Of a DNA stretch of 64,000 bases, positions 11,789 to 22,465 are shown in pieces. Made by a program: the position numbers and the translations under genes. A model generated the notes under the pieces. That model was not told the origin of the DNA and ran no database searches. It saw only the letters and a program-made list of their open reading frames with translations. Each line of letters begins with the position of its first letter. Position 1 is the first letter of the stretch. Where the stretch lies: NCBI GenBank assembly GCA_013368325.1, contig JAACJK010000163.1, positions 1,426,001-1,490,000 on the forward strand, given 5' to 3'. This stretch comes from Ephemerocybe angulata. Its lineage: Eukaryota > Basidiomycota > Agaricomycetes > Agaricales > Psathyrellaceae.

Positions 11789-12448
11789 ATGCTGCGCACA
11801 ACCTCATACCTCGCATTGATCGCAGCCTTCTTCGCCTCTGAAGCCATAGCCCAGCCCCCCCAGAACTGGCGGCCTGTCCAGCTTCATCCGAACTGGAACT
11901 CGAGGAAATGTTTGGACGTACAGGGCGGCGTGTTCGCTAATGGCACACCTGTCGATATGTGAGTACATACATACATACCTCCTTGAAATGTTGGAACTTG
12001 AGGCTGACTTGCCATGTATCCAGATTCGATTGCAACGGCACACCCGCCCAGAATTGGATCATCAACCCTGGAAACACGAGAGTTCAAGTAGCGGGCCAGA
12101 ACTTCTGTCTCGACGCTGGGGAATGTGAGCGTTATCCTAAATTTCCTGCCTTGAGAGATCGATTTACTTACCTATTGCCGACTACAGGGCCAAATGACGG
12201 AACGAAGATGAAGATCTGGACTTGTTACAACAACCTCCCGGCGCAGAGTTGGTACTATACCGATGACAAGAGGATAGCACTTGCGAACAAGGGTACGATA
12301 GCCACGACTTCTCTGCCGTTCACCCAACCCTGATGTCGTTTCGATAGGTTTCTGTCTCGACCTTACCAATGGAGACACCTGCAACTACAACATTATGCAG
12401 ATCTGGAGTTGCACTAATGGCGACGTGAACCAGATCTGGTCGACTTAA
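11789..12448 (+). CDS. Secreted ricin-B-type beta-trefoil lectin, copy 1
   Basis: Exons are 11789-11958, 12024-12124, 12188-12292 and 12348-12448 (158 aa). A signal peptide (MLRTTSYLALIAAFFASEAIA) is followed directly by one beta-trefoil domain: HPNWNSRKCLDVQGG, then PAQNWIINPG, FCLDAGE, KIWTCYNNLPAQSWYY, FCLDLTNGDTC and NQIWST. The repeated Q-x-W/Y signatures mark the three trefoil lobes of the carbohydrate-binding ricin-B (CBM13-like) fold; no catalytic domain is attached. Intron phases are identical to lectin copy 2 at 13551, so the two arose by tandem duplication. Sugar specificity cannot be read from sequence. Confidence 0.9.
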
Positions 12449-12687
12449 TAGTCGACTGGGTTTGAGAGAACTGAAGTGGGGTGGAGAAGGAGGAGGAGGA
12501 GTCATTTTTGGAGTTCGTGACTGTGGGGAGAGGCGTAGGGGGATTGTAGAAGTGGAGGGGCCTTGTTCAGTTGCCGGGTGCGGTGATTCGGGGAGGGATG
12601 TGCGCTGGCCGCTTGATTTTGGTTCTCTCAACAAAAACATTCCCATGTACTTTCAATCTACTGGTTTGGATTACACGCCTTGGGGGA

Positions 12688-13242
12688 TCATGCTTGAGGT
12701 CGAGATGTTCGGGTGAGGCGCCAACCGTGCACGTTGACCGGACGGTCTCATCGCCCGAGACTTCAGGAAACATGGACAGGGGTCAGGATTGGGTAGCGTT
12801 TGAGAAGATAGAGGCATACGAGAAAACGCTCTTCGACGACTTTTTCGACAGTCCATCCGCGGCTTTCAGCTTTCGAGAAGAACTCCATATCACAAGAAGT
12901 GGATCTCCCCCAGATATCCAGATATAGCCTTGAGTCGATACCTTTTGCTGCTCTTCGACACTGAGATTGGTTTTGGCATTGTGGTCAATGTTATCGATCA
13001 GTGCGTCGTCCGGAGAGTCTGTGATTAATACGACCAGAAGGGCCATTAGTTGAGATACATCAGAGAAGCGAAATTTACGCACCAGTCGGGCACTGTTCAT
13101 AGCAGCGACAAGGCTAGGCAGTCCACCAAAGGGATATCTATATCTCTCCAATCCTCGGGACCTTTGATAAAAGACGAATTCCGGTGGTATGTCGAGATTG
13201 TTGGCTCGGGAGTGGGCGGCCTTGGAGGCTCCTTTCCGTACT
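12688..13242 (-). pseudogene. Deleted copy of the EFM7-like methyltransferase gene
   Basis: This stretch aligns with the intact EFM7-like gene at 14594-15639 but has at least two internal deletions. One removes the region corresponding to about 15290-15430, which encodes the PLWGHHLWNAARSF and NVLELGAG segment holding the SAM-binding motif. The other removes the region corresponding to about 14810-15050, covering the DLIILSDLVFNHSQ segment. The 5' end is also replaced at about 13240 by the lectin copy 2 promoter. It therefore cannot encode a working enzyme and is the decayed half of a tandem [lectin + methyltransferase] duplication. Confidence 0.85.
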
Positions 13243-13550
13243 ATGTCGAGGACTGAGACCGGCGGTCCATCGCGAAATCATGTTCCAGCTCTCTCCTTTC
13301 CACCCAGCCTGCATAAAAGTGCGACCCTTCCCGACTCAGATTCCCCAGAAATCATTTTCTACCCCCCTTGAACCCATCCCAACCCTCTTCTGAACGAGCT
13401 AGCCTCTTCGCCCTTCAATTCACCTTCCAACGCTGCGCGTAACTTTGACACTTATCCCTATTGCCAGTTCAGCCTGTTGCCAACGACCCCTCTCTATATC
13501 CACACTCTTCTCAACCACAACACTCTCAACCCACCCACACGACTTGTACC

Positions 13551-14350
13551 ATGCTGCGCACAACCTCATACCTCGCAGTGATCGCTGCCTTCTTCGCCTC
13601 GGGAGCCATAGCCGACGGAGGTTGGTGGGGAAACAACGGTGGCTACCAGCCTCCTCCCCCACCCCCTGGACCGCCTGGACCTCCTCCACCACCACCTCCT
13701 CCTCCGCCCCCTGGACCTCCTGGGCCTCCCGGGCCTCCTCCGCCTCCGCCTCCCCCGCCCCAGAAGCCCGTCCAGCTCCATCCGAACTATAACTGGAAGA
13801 AATGTTTGGACGTACAGGGCGGGAGGTTCGCGAATGGCGTACCCGTCGATATGTGAGTGCATACATACATACAATTGTTGGGACGCGTGGCTGACTTGTC
13901 TTCAGATTCGATTGCAATGGCACACCGGCGCAGAATTGGATTATCAACCCTGGAAACACGAGAGTTCAAGTAGCAGGCCAGAACTTCTGTCTCGACGCTG
14001 GGGAATGTGAGTAACATCAGCTTTTATCGTCATAATTTTCCAGCCTTGAGAGATCGATTTACTTACCTACTGTCACCAACCACAGGGCCAAATTACGGGA
14101 CAAAGATGAAGATCTGGTCTTGTTACGACAACCTCCCGGCCCAGAATTGGTACTATACCGATGATAAGAGGATAGCACTTGCGAACAAGGGTACGAGGGC
14201 TACCACTGCTCTGCCATTCACCCCCCAACCCTGATGTTCTTTTTGATAGGTTTCTGTCTCGATCTTACCAATGGAGACACCAGCAACTACAATGTTATGC
14301 AGATCTGGGGTTGCACGAATGGCAACCAGAACCAGATCTGGTCGACTTAA
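13551..14350 (+). CDS. Secreted ricin-B-type lectin with polyproline insert, copy 2
   Basis: Exons are 13551-13852, 13906-14006, 14086-14190 and 14250-14350 (202 aa). The signal peptide is nearly identical to that of copy 1. Between it and the trefoil lies a Gly/Trp-rich stretch (DGGWWGNNGGY) and then a Pro/Gly-Pro run of about 37 residues (residues 34-70), absent from copy 1. The trefoil (KCLDVQGG, PAQNWII, PAQNWYY, NQIWST) and intron positions match copy 1. A polyproline II rod of this kind would hold the lectin away from the N-terminus or from a bound wall polymer; that role is an inference. The insert lies in exon 1 and is made of CCN repeats, so it probably grew by slippage. Confidence 0.9.
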
Positions 14351-14593
14351 GGGTCGACTGGGTTTGAGAGAACTGAGGTGGGGTGGAGAAGGAGGAGAAG
14401 GAGGAGTGTCTTTGGAGTTCGTGACTGTGGGGAGAGGCGTAAGGGGATTGTAGAAGTGAAGGGGCCTTGTTCAGCTGCCGGGTGCGGTGATTCGGGGAGG
14501 GATGTGCGCTGGTCGCTTGATTTTGGTTCTCTCAACAAAAACATTCCCTTGTATACTTTCAATCTACTGGTTTGGATTACACGCCGCGGGGAA

Positions 14594-15639
14594 TCATGCT
14601 TGAGGTCGAGAGGTTCGCGTGAGGCGCCAACCGTGCACGGTTGACCGGACGGTCTCATCGCCCGAGTCTTCAGGAAACATGGGCTAGAATGGAACAGGGT
14701 CAGGAGTGGGTAGGGCTTGAGAATATAGAGGCGTACAGGAAAACGCTCTTCGACGACTTTTTCGACAGTCCATCCGCGGCTTTCAGCTTTCGAGAAGAAT
14801 TCCATATCACGGTGGGCGAGGTGGGGTCGGTGGTGTGTATAGAAGACCAAAACTGATGGTTCGGTCGTCGAACTTTTTGGGGAGGTGGTGGCCTCGCAAG
14901 TGGTCAGGAGAGCATCATGCTACACAAGAGTTAGCGCTCCACAGAGTAGAGGTGGTGATTTTCTCACCTGCGAGTGGTTAAAGACAAGGTCAGAGAGAAT
15001 GATCAAGTCATAAGTCTTCTGCCCAGTTCTTGTTGAAGCTGTCTCAAGAAGTCCATCCGTGGACCTCCCCCAGATATAACCTTGAGTCGATACCTTTTGT
15101 TGCTCTTCGACACTGAGATTGGTTTTGACGTTGTGCTCAATGTTATCGATCAGTGCGTCATCCGGATAGTCTGTGATTACGACCTGAAGAGCCATTAGTT
15201 GAGATTCATTAGAGAAGCGAAGTTTACGCACCAGTCTGGCATTGTTCTTAGCAGCGACAAGGCTAGGAAGTCCACCACCTGCCCCCAACTCCAGGACATT
15301 AAGGTTCTCGTATAGTTCACGATGTTCGTCGAGGTAGGAGGCAAACGACCGTGCTGCATTCCATCTACGGCATGGTCAGCTTTCACTTTCCTAGAATCGA
15401 GAGCAAGACCCACAGATGATGCCCCCAGAGCGGATGATCACCGACCAAACGGATATCTATATCTCTCCAATCCCCGGGACCCTTGATAAACGACGAATTG
15501 CGGTGGTATGTCGAGATGGTAGGCTCGGGAGTGGGTGGTCTTGGAGGCTCCTTCTCGCGTTACAGACGAGTTAGAAAAGAAAAGGCCGAGGACTGACTGG
15601 AAAGATGCCGTCGAGGGCAAAGTTCTCGTCGTCGGACAT
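14594..15639 (-). CDS. EFM7: EFM7-like protein methyltransferase (nicotinamide N-methyltransferase-like family)
   Basis: Exons are 15639-15598, 15553-15414, 15364-15232, 15183-14968, 14919-14737 and 14683-14594 (267 aa). The first intron is 44 bp; removing it gives the family N-terminus FPKEPPRPPTPEPT. Visible motifs are IRLVGDHPLWGHHLWNAARSF, the SAM-binding loop NVLELGAGGGLPSLVAA, VVITDYPDDALIDNIEHN, QGYIWGR, the DLIILSDLVFNHSQ strand, VLVFYTHHRPHLAHRD, and an end with DSGDETVRSTVHGWRLT. These match the Efm7 family, which in yeast methylates the N-terminal region of elongation factor eEF1A in the cytoplasm; target identity here is by family only. A truncated copy lies at 12688-13242. Confidence 0.9.
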
Positions 15640-15747
15640 GATGGCGGAGGGAAAGAAGCGCGCGCCACAAAGCCAAACAAGGCGCCTACTATTACGTGTC
15701 GCATCCTTTCTTCAACTCCAACATCCATAACCACGAACTCGTCCACA
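15640..15747. promoter_or_regulatory. Divergent 108-bp promoter between EFM7 and the caprin-like gene
   Basis: Only 108 bp separate the two ATGs, which point away from each other. Both genes must share this core promoter and both 5' UTRs must be very short or overlap it. It holds ACTATTACGTGTCGCATCC-like sequence with an ACGTG core but no clear TATA box. Confidence 0.55.
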
Positions 15748-17876
15748 ATGCCTGAACCAGTCGAGCCGCCACGCGTTATCCCCGGCGCACCTCCCAAGGA
15801 GCCCGCTGCAACAAAGTCCCAGAAAAGGCGGCGAAAGGCCAAGTCCAAGGCTGATGCCGCCAACGATGACGCTGCCCTCAGCGTCGCGGAGGCAACTCCC
15901 GCACCGCCAACCCACAAATCCCTCGAGCCCGAGGAAAATCTGCTTGCACCAGAACCGGTTCAGACCGAGGCAACCTCGCCGGTTGTCGAGGACGAAGGCC
16001 CGCTGCTGAGTCCCATCGTCGAGCTCGTCAACAAACGCCTGAAAGCGACCACAAAGAAGATCGTGCGTCCTCCCGATAACTGTCTTTTTGTCCCAGCTGA
16101 CCTTCTGAATCCAGGGTCGTATTACTTCGTATGCGAACACAGATCCTGAAAAGCTCAACGACGACCAGAAGCGCACCCTCAAGACTCTTCCTACACTCGA
16201 AGCCGTTCAAAAGGAATTAGGGGAGGTCAAGAAGGCGATCGAGGTTTGTCCTGGACTATATGTGGAAACATCATCTTTGCTAACGCATCTAAAAGACATA
16301 CGAAGCTGACCTCGCGAGTGGCTTGGCTGCAAAACGTCTAGACGCTGAAAGAGCTGAAAAGACGCGCATCCGAAACGCTGTCGAGTCGACCAAGGTGACT
16401 AACTATACATCCCTTGCATTCATAGCGCATACTCACATTGACGCGACCCCAGACGGACTTGATCTCAAAAACATCGGACCTCCTCGCCTTCCTGCAGTTG
16501 AGCCCGTCCCTAGGCGCAGCCGACGGCTCCGCTTTCTTCGCCGACGACCTGGAGCGCTCCGCCGTCTCCTCGCTCACCAACGCGCTGCTGAGCGACGACG
16601 ACGACCGCAAACAAGCCACCCTCAACGGCTTCCTCCTCGGTACAGGCGAATTTGACGGCGTATCCTGTGCGTCACACCCATTTCCATCGCTACCTGTCCA
16701 ATAATTTTAATTAACCTTACCTATTCATTTAACTTTCGCAGTCACGCGGATATCCGAAATCGTCCAATCACTCCTCAACCCCCCACGCGCCCCGACCCCG
16801 ACACAAGACTCGCCCATCGACGACAGGCAGCAGTCCGTCTCCGCGCCCTCCATCTCCGGGGACGACGTCCAGGCTCCGATCCCCACCAACCCCACAGGAA
16901 CAGGAAGCTTCCACTTCATGCAGGAGAGCGAGCTCGAAGTCGAAGTCGAAGGTGAACTTGCTGAGCCCTCAGCCCACTTTGACGAGTCAGAGTCAGCCGA
17001 ATGGGTAGAGGAGCAGCCTGTTGAAGAAGCTGCTGCTGCTGTTGTTGGTGTTGCGAACGGGCACACGCCCGTCCCAGCGGTGCCTGCGGGCGGCTCGACG
17101 CTGGACTGGTCTGCGGAGAACCAGGATGGGGACTTGCCCCCGATTGAGAGCCTTGGGCCGTCGGGCTCGGCGACGCCTGCGGAGCAGGAGGCACCTGCTG
17201 TGGGGCAGGCGAATGGACTCTCGCCTGTCGAGGGCGAGGAAGGCTTTGCGCCCCGGGAGGGACACCGTGGGGGGCGCGGTGGGCGTGGAAGGCATTATCA
17301 TCGTGGGGGGAGGGGTGGGCCTTTCAGGGGTGGAGAGCGGGGTGGATTTAGGGGTGGAGAGCGGGGCGGTTATAGGGGAGGTGAACGTGGCGAGCGCAGA
17401 GAGCGGGGTGAGCACCATGAGCATGGGGAGCGAGGGGAGAATGGGGAGCGTGGTGAGAGGCGCGAAAGGCCGGAGCGTGGACCGAGGGGCGAACGGGGTG
17501 AGCGCCCTGAGCAAGGTGAACGCGGCCCGAGAGGAGAGCATGGGCATGGTGAGCGGGGCCCTCGAGGAGACCGTCCTTTCCGAGCCGGGAACGGCGAGCA
17601 AGGCCCGAATGGTGAACCTCGCGAAAATGGTGGCTTCAGAGGAGGCCGTGGTGGTAAGTCACTATCTCCCGTCCATTTATGCAATTTTTAATGATGTTAT
17701 ATGTAGGTTTCCGAGGTGGGCGTGGTGGTGGCGAGGGCGGATGGAGGGCGGAGGGTGAGCGCGGACCTGGGGGACGTGGACGTGGGCGCGGCCGTGGAGG
17801 CTTCCATGGTCATGGACCAAGGCCGGGTACCCCTGGGGCAGCACCTGCTCCGGCGCCTGCTCCTGCCCAGGCTTAA
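15748..17876 (+). CDS. Caprin-like RNA-binding protein with long RGG/RGER region
   Basis: Exons are 15748-16062, 16115-16243, 16296-16394, 16453-16666, 16742-17653 and 17707-17876 (612 aa). A Lys/Ala-rich N-terminus leads to KKIGRITSYANTDPEKLNDD and TLPTLEAVQKELGEVKKAIE, which resembles the homologous region of metazoan caprins (the KLNEDQ-type segment). A helical region and an acidic linker with WVEEQPVEE follow. From about residue 405 the protein is almost entirely RGG, RGER and HGER repeats, interrupted by the last intron. Caprins bind RNA and G3BP-type partners in stress granules; in this fungus the RNA-binding role is inferred from the RGG repeats and the caprin likeness is moderate. Coding DNA here is G-rich on the plus strand. 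Confidence 0.75.
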
Positions 17877-18618
17877 GCTTCTGAGCGTCTATCATACGTA
17901 CCATCAATGACCCCGAATTACTTACCCCCTTTGAGATCCTTGTGCGTTGCACGGTTTCCCTCGGTTTCCCCGTGTTTTTCTCCACAACGTCCTTGTCTTT
18001 TGCGATTGGACATTACGCAACGCCCTCCTTGCCACTTACTCCAGATTAATCGATCTCTGTATTGCTTCTTTTTTGTCCCCACTTGTACGAGTAGTATGAT
18101 CGATCTTGTTGTGCTTGTAATATGATATCTTGTGCTTTAGTGAGCTGCTGGCAACGACATCATGGGTCGGTATGTACGCCATTGGGCGAGGTACGTTTCG
18201 TTCTGTCTTGTGTCTGCATGGACTGATGATTCTAACGTCCAATTGAATAGGTTTCCATGTCGGTGTGTTCCACTGATGATAGTGACTTTGAGGACCTCTG
18301 CCGGCAAGCATCGCGTGAGGACTGCGCACCACAGGCGCTACTTCAACAAATGACGGTGTCTCCAGACTTGATACCACGGACATTCCAGAGCGCTTCTGGT
18401 GCCCACCTGCGCACATGGCTCCTAGCGCGGGCCCCTTGATCAGGAATCAGCATCCGCCCGGACCAGCAAAGCCATGACTACAGGGATCATTGACTGCTCC
18501 GAAGCCCGTACAACCCGAAGTAGAGATATCATCCGAAACGAACTTCGGAAAGTATATAAAGCTCATAGTTGAGTCCCCACCGGGCCAGTAATTGATTTCT
18601 CTGTGGCGCCCCACAACG
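17877..18618. other. Intergenic stretch with GH16 promoter
   Basis: About 740 bp without a recognised gene. The left end is T-rich downstream DNA of the caprin-like gene. The right end is the GH16 promoter with TATATAAA at 18553-18560. Short frames here have no family motif. Confidence 0.4.
18553..18560 (+). promoter_or_regulatory. TATA box of the GH16 gene
   Basis: TATATAAA lies 58 bp before the ATG at 18619, at the spacing expected of a TATA-driven, inducible secreted-enzyme gene. Confidence 0.5.
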
Positions 18619-19797
18619 ATGCGCTCTTTCTATTACCTCCTTCAACTCCTCTTCGCAGGCCTGGCGGCTGCGCAGTGCAATACCTACGCTGTGGCTAACG
18701 TCACGGGAGGGTTCCGTACCCGCCAGTTCGTTGACTTTTCCACCGCCCAAGCCGGTCAGAGTGCGAGCACCCTTCTATCGTAAGCCTCACAGTCTATCAC
18801 GGTGGATAAGTATTGGTCTATTGACACATGTTCTCCTTCGCGCGCAGCAATAATGGGTTCTCGATCAGTGACTGGCCCGTCACAGACACACCTCCCGCCA
18901 TCTCGCACACCTTTGTCCCGGGCAATGTAGCCTTGACCAACGGCGCGCTCAGCTTGAAAGTTAATGCCTACTCGGGCTCGGGGAACGTCATTGGCGCTGA
19001 ATTTTCGACAAACGCCGAGTTTAAGTACGTTTCGGTGCGGACTGTGCAGAAGTCCAGCAGCGTTCCGGGAGTTTGTGAAGGGAACTTCTTCTATAGTACG
19101 TTCATTGGTCGAGCTATGGGTGATTTGTGTGCTGATATATTCTGTAGAGGATCAGGTCGCTGAGATTGACTTTGAGATATTGACGAGCACGGTCTTCCAG
19201 AGCAGCCTTGCTTGCGTTCCCCCGGGTATCTGGGCTACTACTCATGTACGTTTTTTGGGCTATCTTGTTGACTTGTTGGAAGCTTTCGCTGACCTGCGGA
19301 GTGTAGCCTTTCAAGGAGGGGGTTGAGAGTTATAGCGAGACATTCCCGTTTCCTTTTGACCCAAGGGCAGATTTCCATGGTGAGTGAAGGTCCCTTCACT
19401 AGCTTTGCTGAACGGGCACTAACGAGTTGTGCCGAACAGAGTATCGCGTAGACGTGAGTTAGAATCTAAAGTTTGGACTTAAACTTTGGCTGATCTCTAC
19501 TCCGTTGCAGTGGACTCCGGGTATTGTTCGTTACTACCTGGACAAAAATTATGTTGGCCAGATAACGCAGAATGTGAGGTGTCCTCCAGATAATCCCTAG
19601 GTAATAGAGAAACTTACCCCCCTATTTACTCGCAGGTTCCTACTGTCAGTGGCTCGTGGATTTGGAATGCATGGAGCAACGGCGATCCATGCTGGTCTGC
19701 TGGTCCCCCAACCCAGGATAGCACCACCTTGATCCGTTCTATCGAGATCTACAAGGATTACACGGATACGAGGACTGGGACTGTGTGCAATGTGTAA
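18619..19797 (+). CDS. Secreted GH16-family beta-glucanase/transglycosylase-like enzyme
   Basis: Seven exons were read: 18619-18779, 18848-19095, 19148-19245, 19307-19379, 19440-19453, 19511-19573 and 19636-19797 (272 aa). The fifth is a 14-nt microexon. A signal peptide (MRSFYYLLQLLFAGLAAAQC) precedes a jelly-roll domain with the GH16 catalytic motif EIDFEIL at about residues 142-148 (the ExDxE acid/base arrangement), placed as KDQVAEIDFE after splicing. WTPGIVRYYLD and the aromatic SWIWNAWSNGDPCWSAGP near the end fit the concave-face strands of GH16. Members act on beta-1,3(4)-glucans or as wall-glucan transglycosylases outside the cell; the substrate is not decided here. A short fragment of this gene recurs at 57244-57356. 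Confidence 0.88.
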
Positions 19798-20078
19798 CTT
19801 CCAAGCATCGCCTTTGTAAACCTGCGACCAATGGGATTAATTTGATAATCTCCCGCGTCCCCTACGCTATTACCGTCCATGTCAGTAAATAGGTGGAGGT
19901 CGTCGATCGTATCTCTGGATCCAATCCCTTGCTCTTCATGTTTTCGGCGTCTAATGGCTAAGCGCGTTCACCCAATCTTATCTAATCTAAACCCACGAAT
20001 TCTCCCGGTGATCTAATCTCAGATGACTCCAGCATCTCTCTTCTGACCACCACCTGGATACCTCTCTACACAGTGACA

Positions 20079-22128
20079 ATGGAAATCGACTACTCAGTAT
20101 ACCTCGTAACAGGGCGAGGTCTTCTTCCCCCAGGAAAGGCAAGCGTTCTGAACAACCGTGCTCGGGCTGCCGCTGATGATCCAGACATCAGAGCTACCTT
20201 GAATCCTTAGAAGAAGTACAGCCAGACTTGCTCGTCCCGCTCGATAAGTTTCGCTCAACGTAGCCTCCGCAAACCACTCTATATATGTATACAAAAGTCT
20301 ATCCGAGGAGGCGTCACCGTTGTCCAGGTTCGAGAGAAGGATGCCGATACAGGGGAAGTGAGTGCCCATCTTTCCAAACATTTGCCAGGGCCTCTCATGC
20401 AATCGCAAACCCACCCATAGTTTATTCAAATCGCTGCCCAAAGTAAAGAAGTCTGCGACAGGTACAAGATCCCCCTCATTATAAACGACCGCGTCGACGT
20501 CGCCCTCGCTGTTGGAGCCTCGGGCGTTCACGTCGGCCAAGACGACATGGATGTGGAGCTCGTTCGCAAGCTTCTGCCAGCTGGGAGCATCGTTGGGCTG
20601 AGCTGCAACACGCCCGAGCAAGTCAAGGAAGCTGTGAAGTTGGGTGTGGACTATGTGGGGATTGGCGCTGTGTGGGGGACGAAGACGAAGAACGTAACGA
20701 GCCCGATCATTGGGACGAGAGGGGTTGGGGAGCGGTTGAAGGAGTTGGACGGGACGACTATCAAGGCTGTTGCAATTGGTGCGTGAATTTTCGTCTCTTT
20801 ACACAGGTCTTTGGGCCGATACTTTGGAGATCTTCAGGTGGAATTAAGACGAGCAACCTTTGGAGGACGTTGTATGGGGGCGTTTCTGTCACTGGTCACG
20901 TTCTGGACGGAGTCGCAGTGGTATCTGAGATCGTAGCTTCACAAGACCCTCGTGGTGTTGCTACCGCTCTCGGTAAGATTGTCAAGGCCTTCAAATCGCA
21001 ACAGCTGTTGTCGAATTCGCTCTTGCAAAAGAATGATATCGTCGACAAGGCGTCAGAACTTATCGGCAAGACTCGAGATATTAGCCCTTTGGTTCACCAG
21101 GTACATTTCATCCCCATCTCTTGACCCGGAGAATCCATATAATTAATCCATTGCCTTCATGGTAGATCACGAACAACGTTGTGGCGACTCAGTCTGCGAA
21201 TGTCACCCTCGCAGTCGGTGCGAGCCCTATTATGGCAACGGAGCCGGAGGAGATGGAAGACCTCTCGAAGATCTGTGGGGCACTCCTCGTCAACATCGGC
21301 ACTATGAGAGCCGATGGCCTGGAAGGAATGCGCCTGGCAGGACGGTATGCGAACAAGTACAGAAAACCCATCGTCTTCGATCCTGTCGGAGTCGGTGCAT
21401 CGAAGTTCAGGAAGCAAAGTGTTGAAGGCGAGTCCATGAAGATTTGTCTGTGAACAAGGCCTTACTTGAGGTATACAGGTCTATTGGACTTGTGGCAGGT
21501 TGGTGTCATAAAGGGGAATGCTGGAGAGTTGGCTGCGTTGGCCGGAACGTCGGAGGTACTCTCTAGGGGCGTAGATAGCGTTGGGTCTGGGTTCAAGGAC
21601 CCGGTCTCATTTGTACAAAATCTGGCTAAAAGAGAACGTGGGTTCCCATCCATATTTCCGTCGCTCAACGTCGCTAACCTGTGTATTTTCCGTAGGTTGT
21701 GTTGTGGTGCTGACAGGGCCCACGGACTACATCTCCGACGGCACGAACGTCGCTGTACTGCAGAATGGCGACAACTTCCTTGGTAAAATAACTGGGTCTG
21801 GATGCATCCTCGGCAGCATCATCGCTTCTTACAGTGCGACTGCCTTGCACGGCGTCGAAGTTCTTCCAAATGAAGAAAGCAGATTGGTCGACCTCGAAAG
21901 ACTATTCATTGCAGCAATTACTGGGTATGGCCCGTCGTATCCTACAGCAAGGCAATGCTAACGGAATGTTGCTCATCTAGCGTTTTGGTACTGACGGTTG
22001 CAAGCGAGATCGCAGTGAAAAGTTCAATGGTAAAGGGACCAGGGACCTTTTTACCTGCTTTGATCGACGCTTTGCATAGCCTTAGCGCTCAAGACGTCCG
22101 AGGACATGCAAAACTCGCCCTTTTCTGA
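20079..22128 (+). CDS. THI6: Bifunctional thiamine biosynthesis enzyme (thiamine-phosphate synthase + hydroxyethylthiazole kinase)
   Basis: Nine exons were read: 20079-20138, 20192-20215, 20298-20357, 20421-20778, 20838-21100, 21166-21427, 21479-21637, 21696-21924 and 21981-22128 (520 aa). The N-terminal ThiE half shows YSVYLVTGR, GGVTVVQVREKDADTGEF, PLIINDRVDVALAVGASG, VHVGQDDM and VDYVGIGAVWGT. The C-terminal ThiM half shows ITNNVVATQSANVTLAVGASP, RKPIVFDPVGVGASK, VIKGNAGELAAL, CVVVLTGPTDYISDG and TGSGCILGS. Together they couple the pyrimidine and phosphorylated thiazole moieties of thiamine in the cytosol. Introns 1 (20139-20191, donor AAG|GCAAGC) and 6 (21428-21478, donor AAG|GCGAGT) appear to be GC-AG introns: only these splices join the conserved frame. 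Exon 2 has only 24 nt. A decayed half-copy lies at 57366-58435. Confidence 0.95.
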
Positions 22129-22254
22129 AGTCTGGCCCATATGAAATGTGATGGATGTCTATGCGCTATCTATTAGGAGTACAATGTAGTGTGGATAGTA
22201 AATCACATGGAATTAAATCAAGTTCAGCGGCATAGGGCACTGTGACCTGTCTGT

Positions 22255-22303
22255 GTTGTCACAACGCGCGTAGCGTCACTCATCACGTCTCTGTGACTGT
22301 GAC
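22255..22303 (+). promoter_or_regulatory. Conserved promoter block upstream of kinase-like gene A
   Basis: The block TTGTCACAACGCGCGTAGCG followed by TCACTCATCACGTC and CTGTGACTGTGAC recurs almost unchanged at 58569-58617 (before kinase D) and, inverted, at 50884-50932 (between kinase C and CTF4). A partial copy lies at about 43866-43902. It contains the palindromic core ACGCGCGT and TGACG/CGTCA half sites, the type bound by bZIP factors, and a CGCG core reminiscent of cell-cycle boxes. Conservation across four places is seen; the binding factor is inferred. Confidence 0.6.
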
Positions 22304-22465
22304 TTTTTTTGGGCGCTTCGCAAGCGCTTCCGAGTCGCCAGCTGGAGTTGACCACTTGAACCTGAACTGCCACGAACCGCCTCATTCCAACCGTGCCCTA
22401 CACTAACCTAACCTATTACCATCCCCTTGTTGTGGAGTTCGATCCACAGTTCCGCGTTCGACACC

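Noticed and set aside
13420..13959. Minus-strand frame opposite the polyproline lectin exon
   Set aside because: The Gly/Glu/Ala-rich product is only the complement of the CCN repeats.
16993..17758. Long alternative frames on both strands over the RGG region
   Set aside because: They are low-complexity shadows of the GGN-rich RGG exon and break at its intron.
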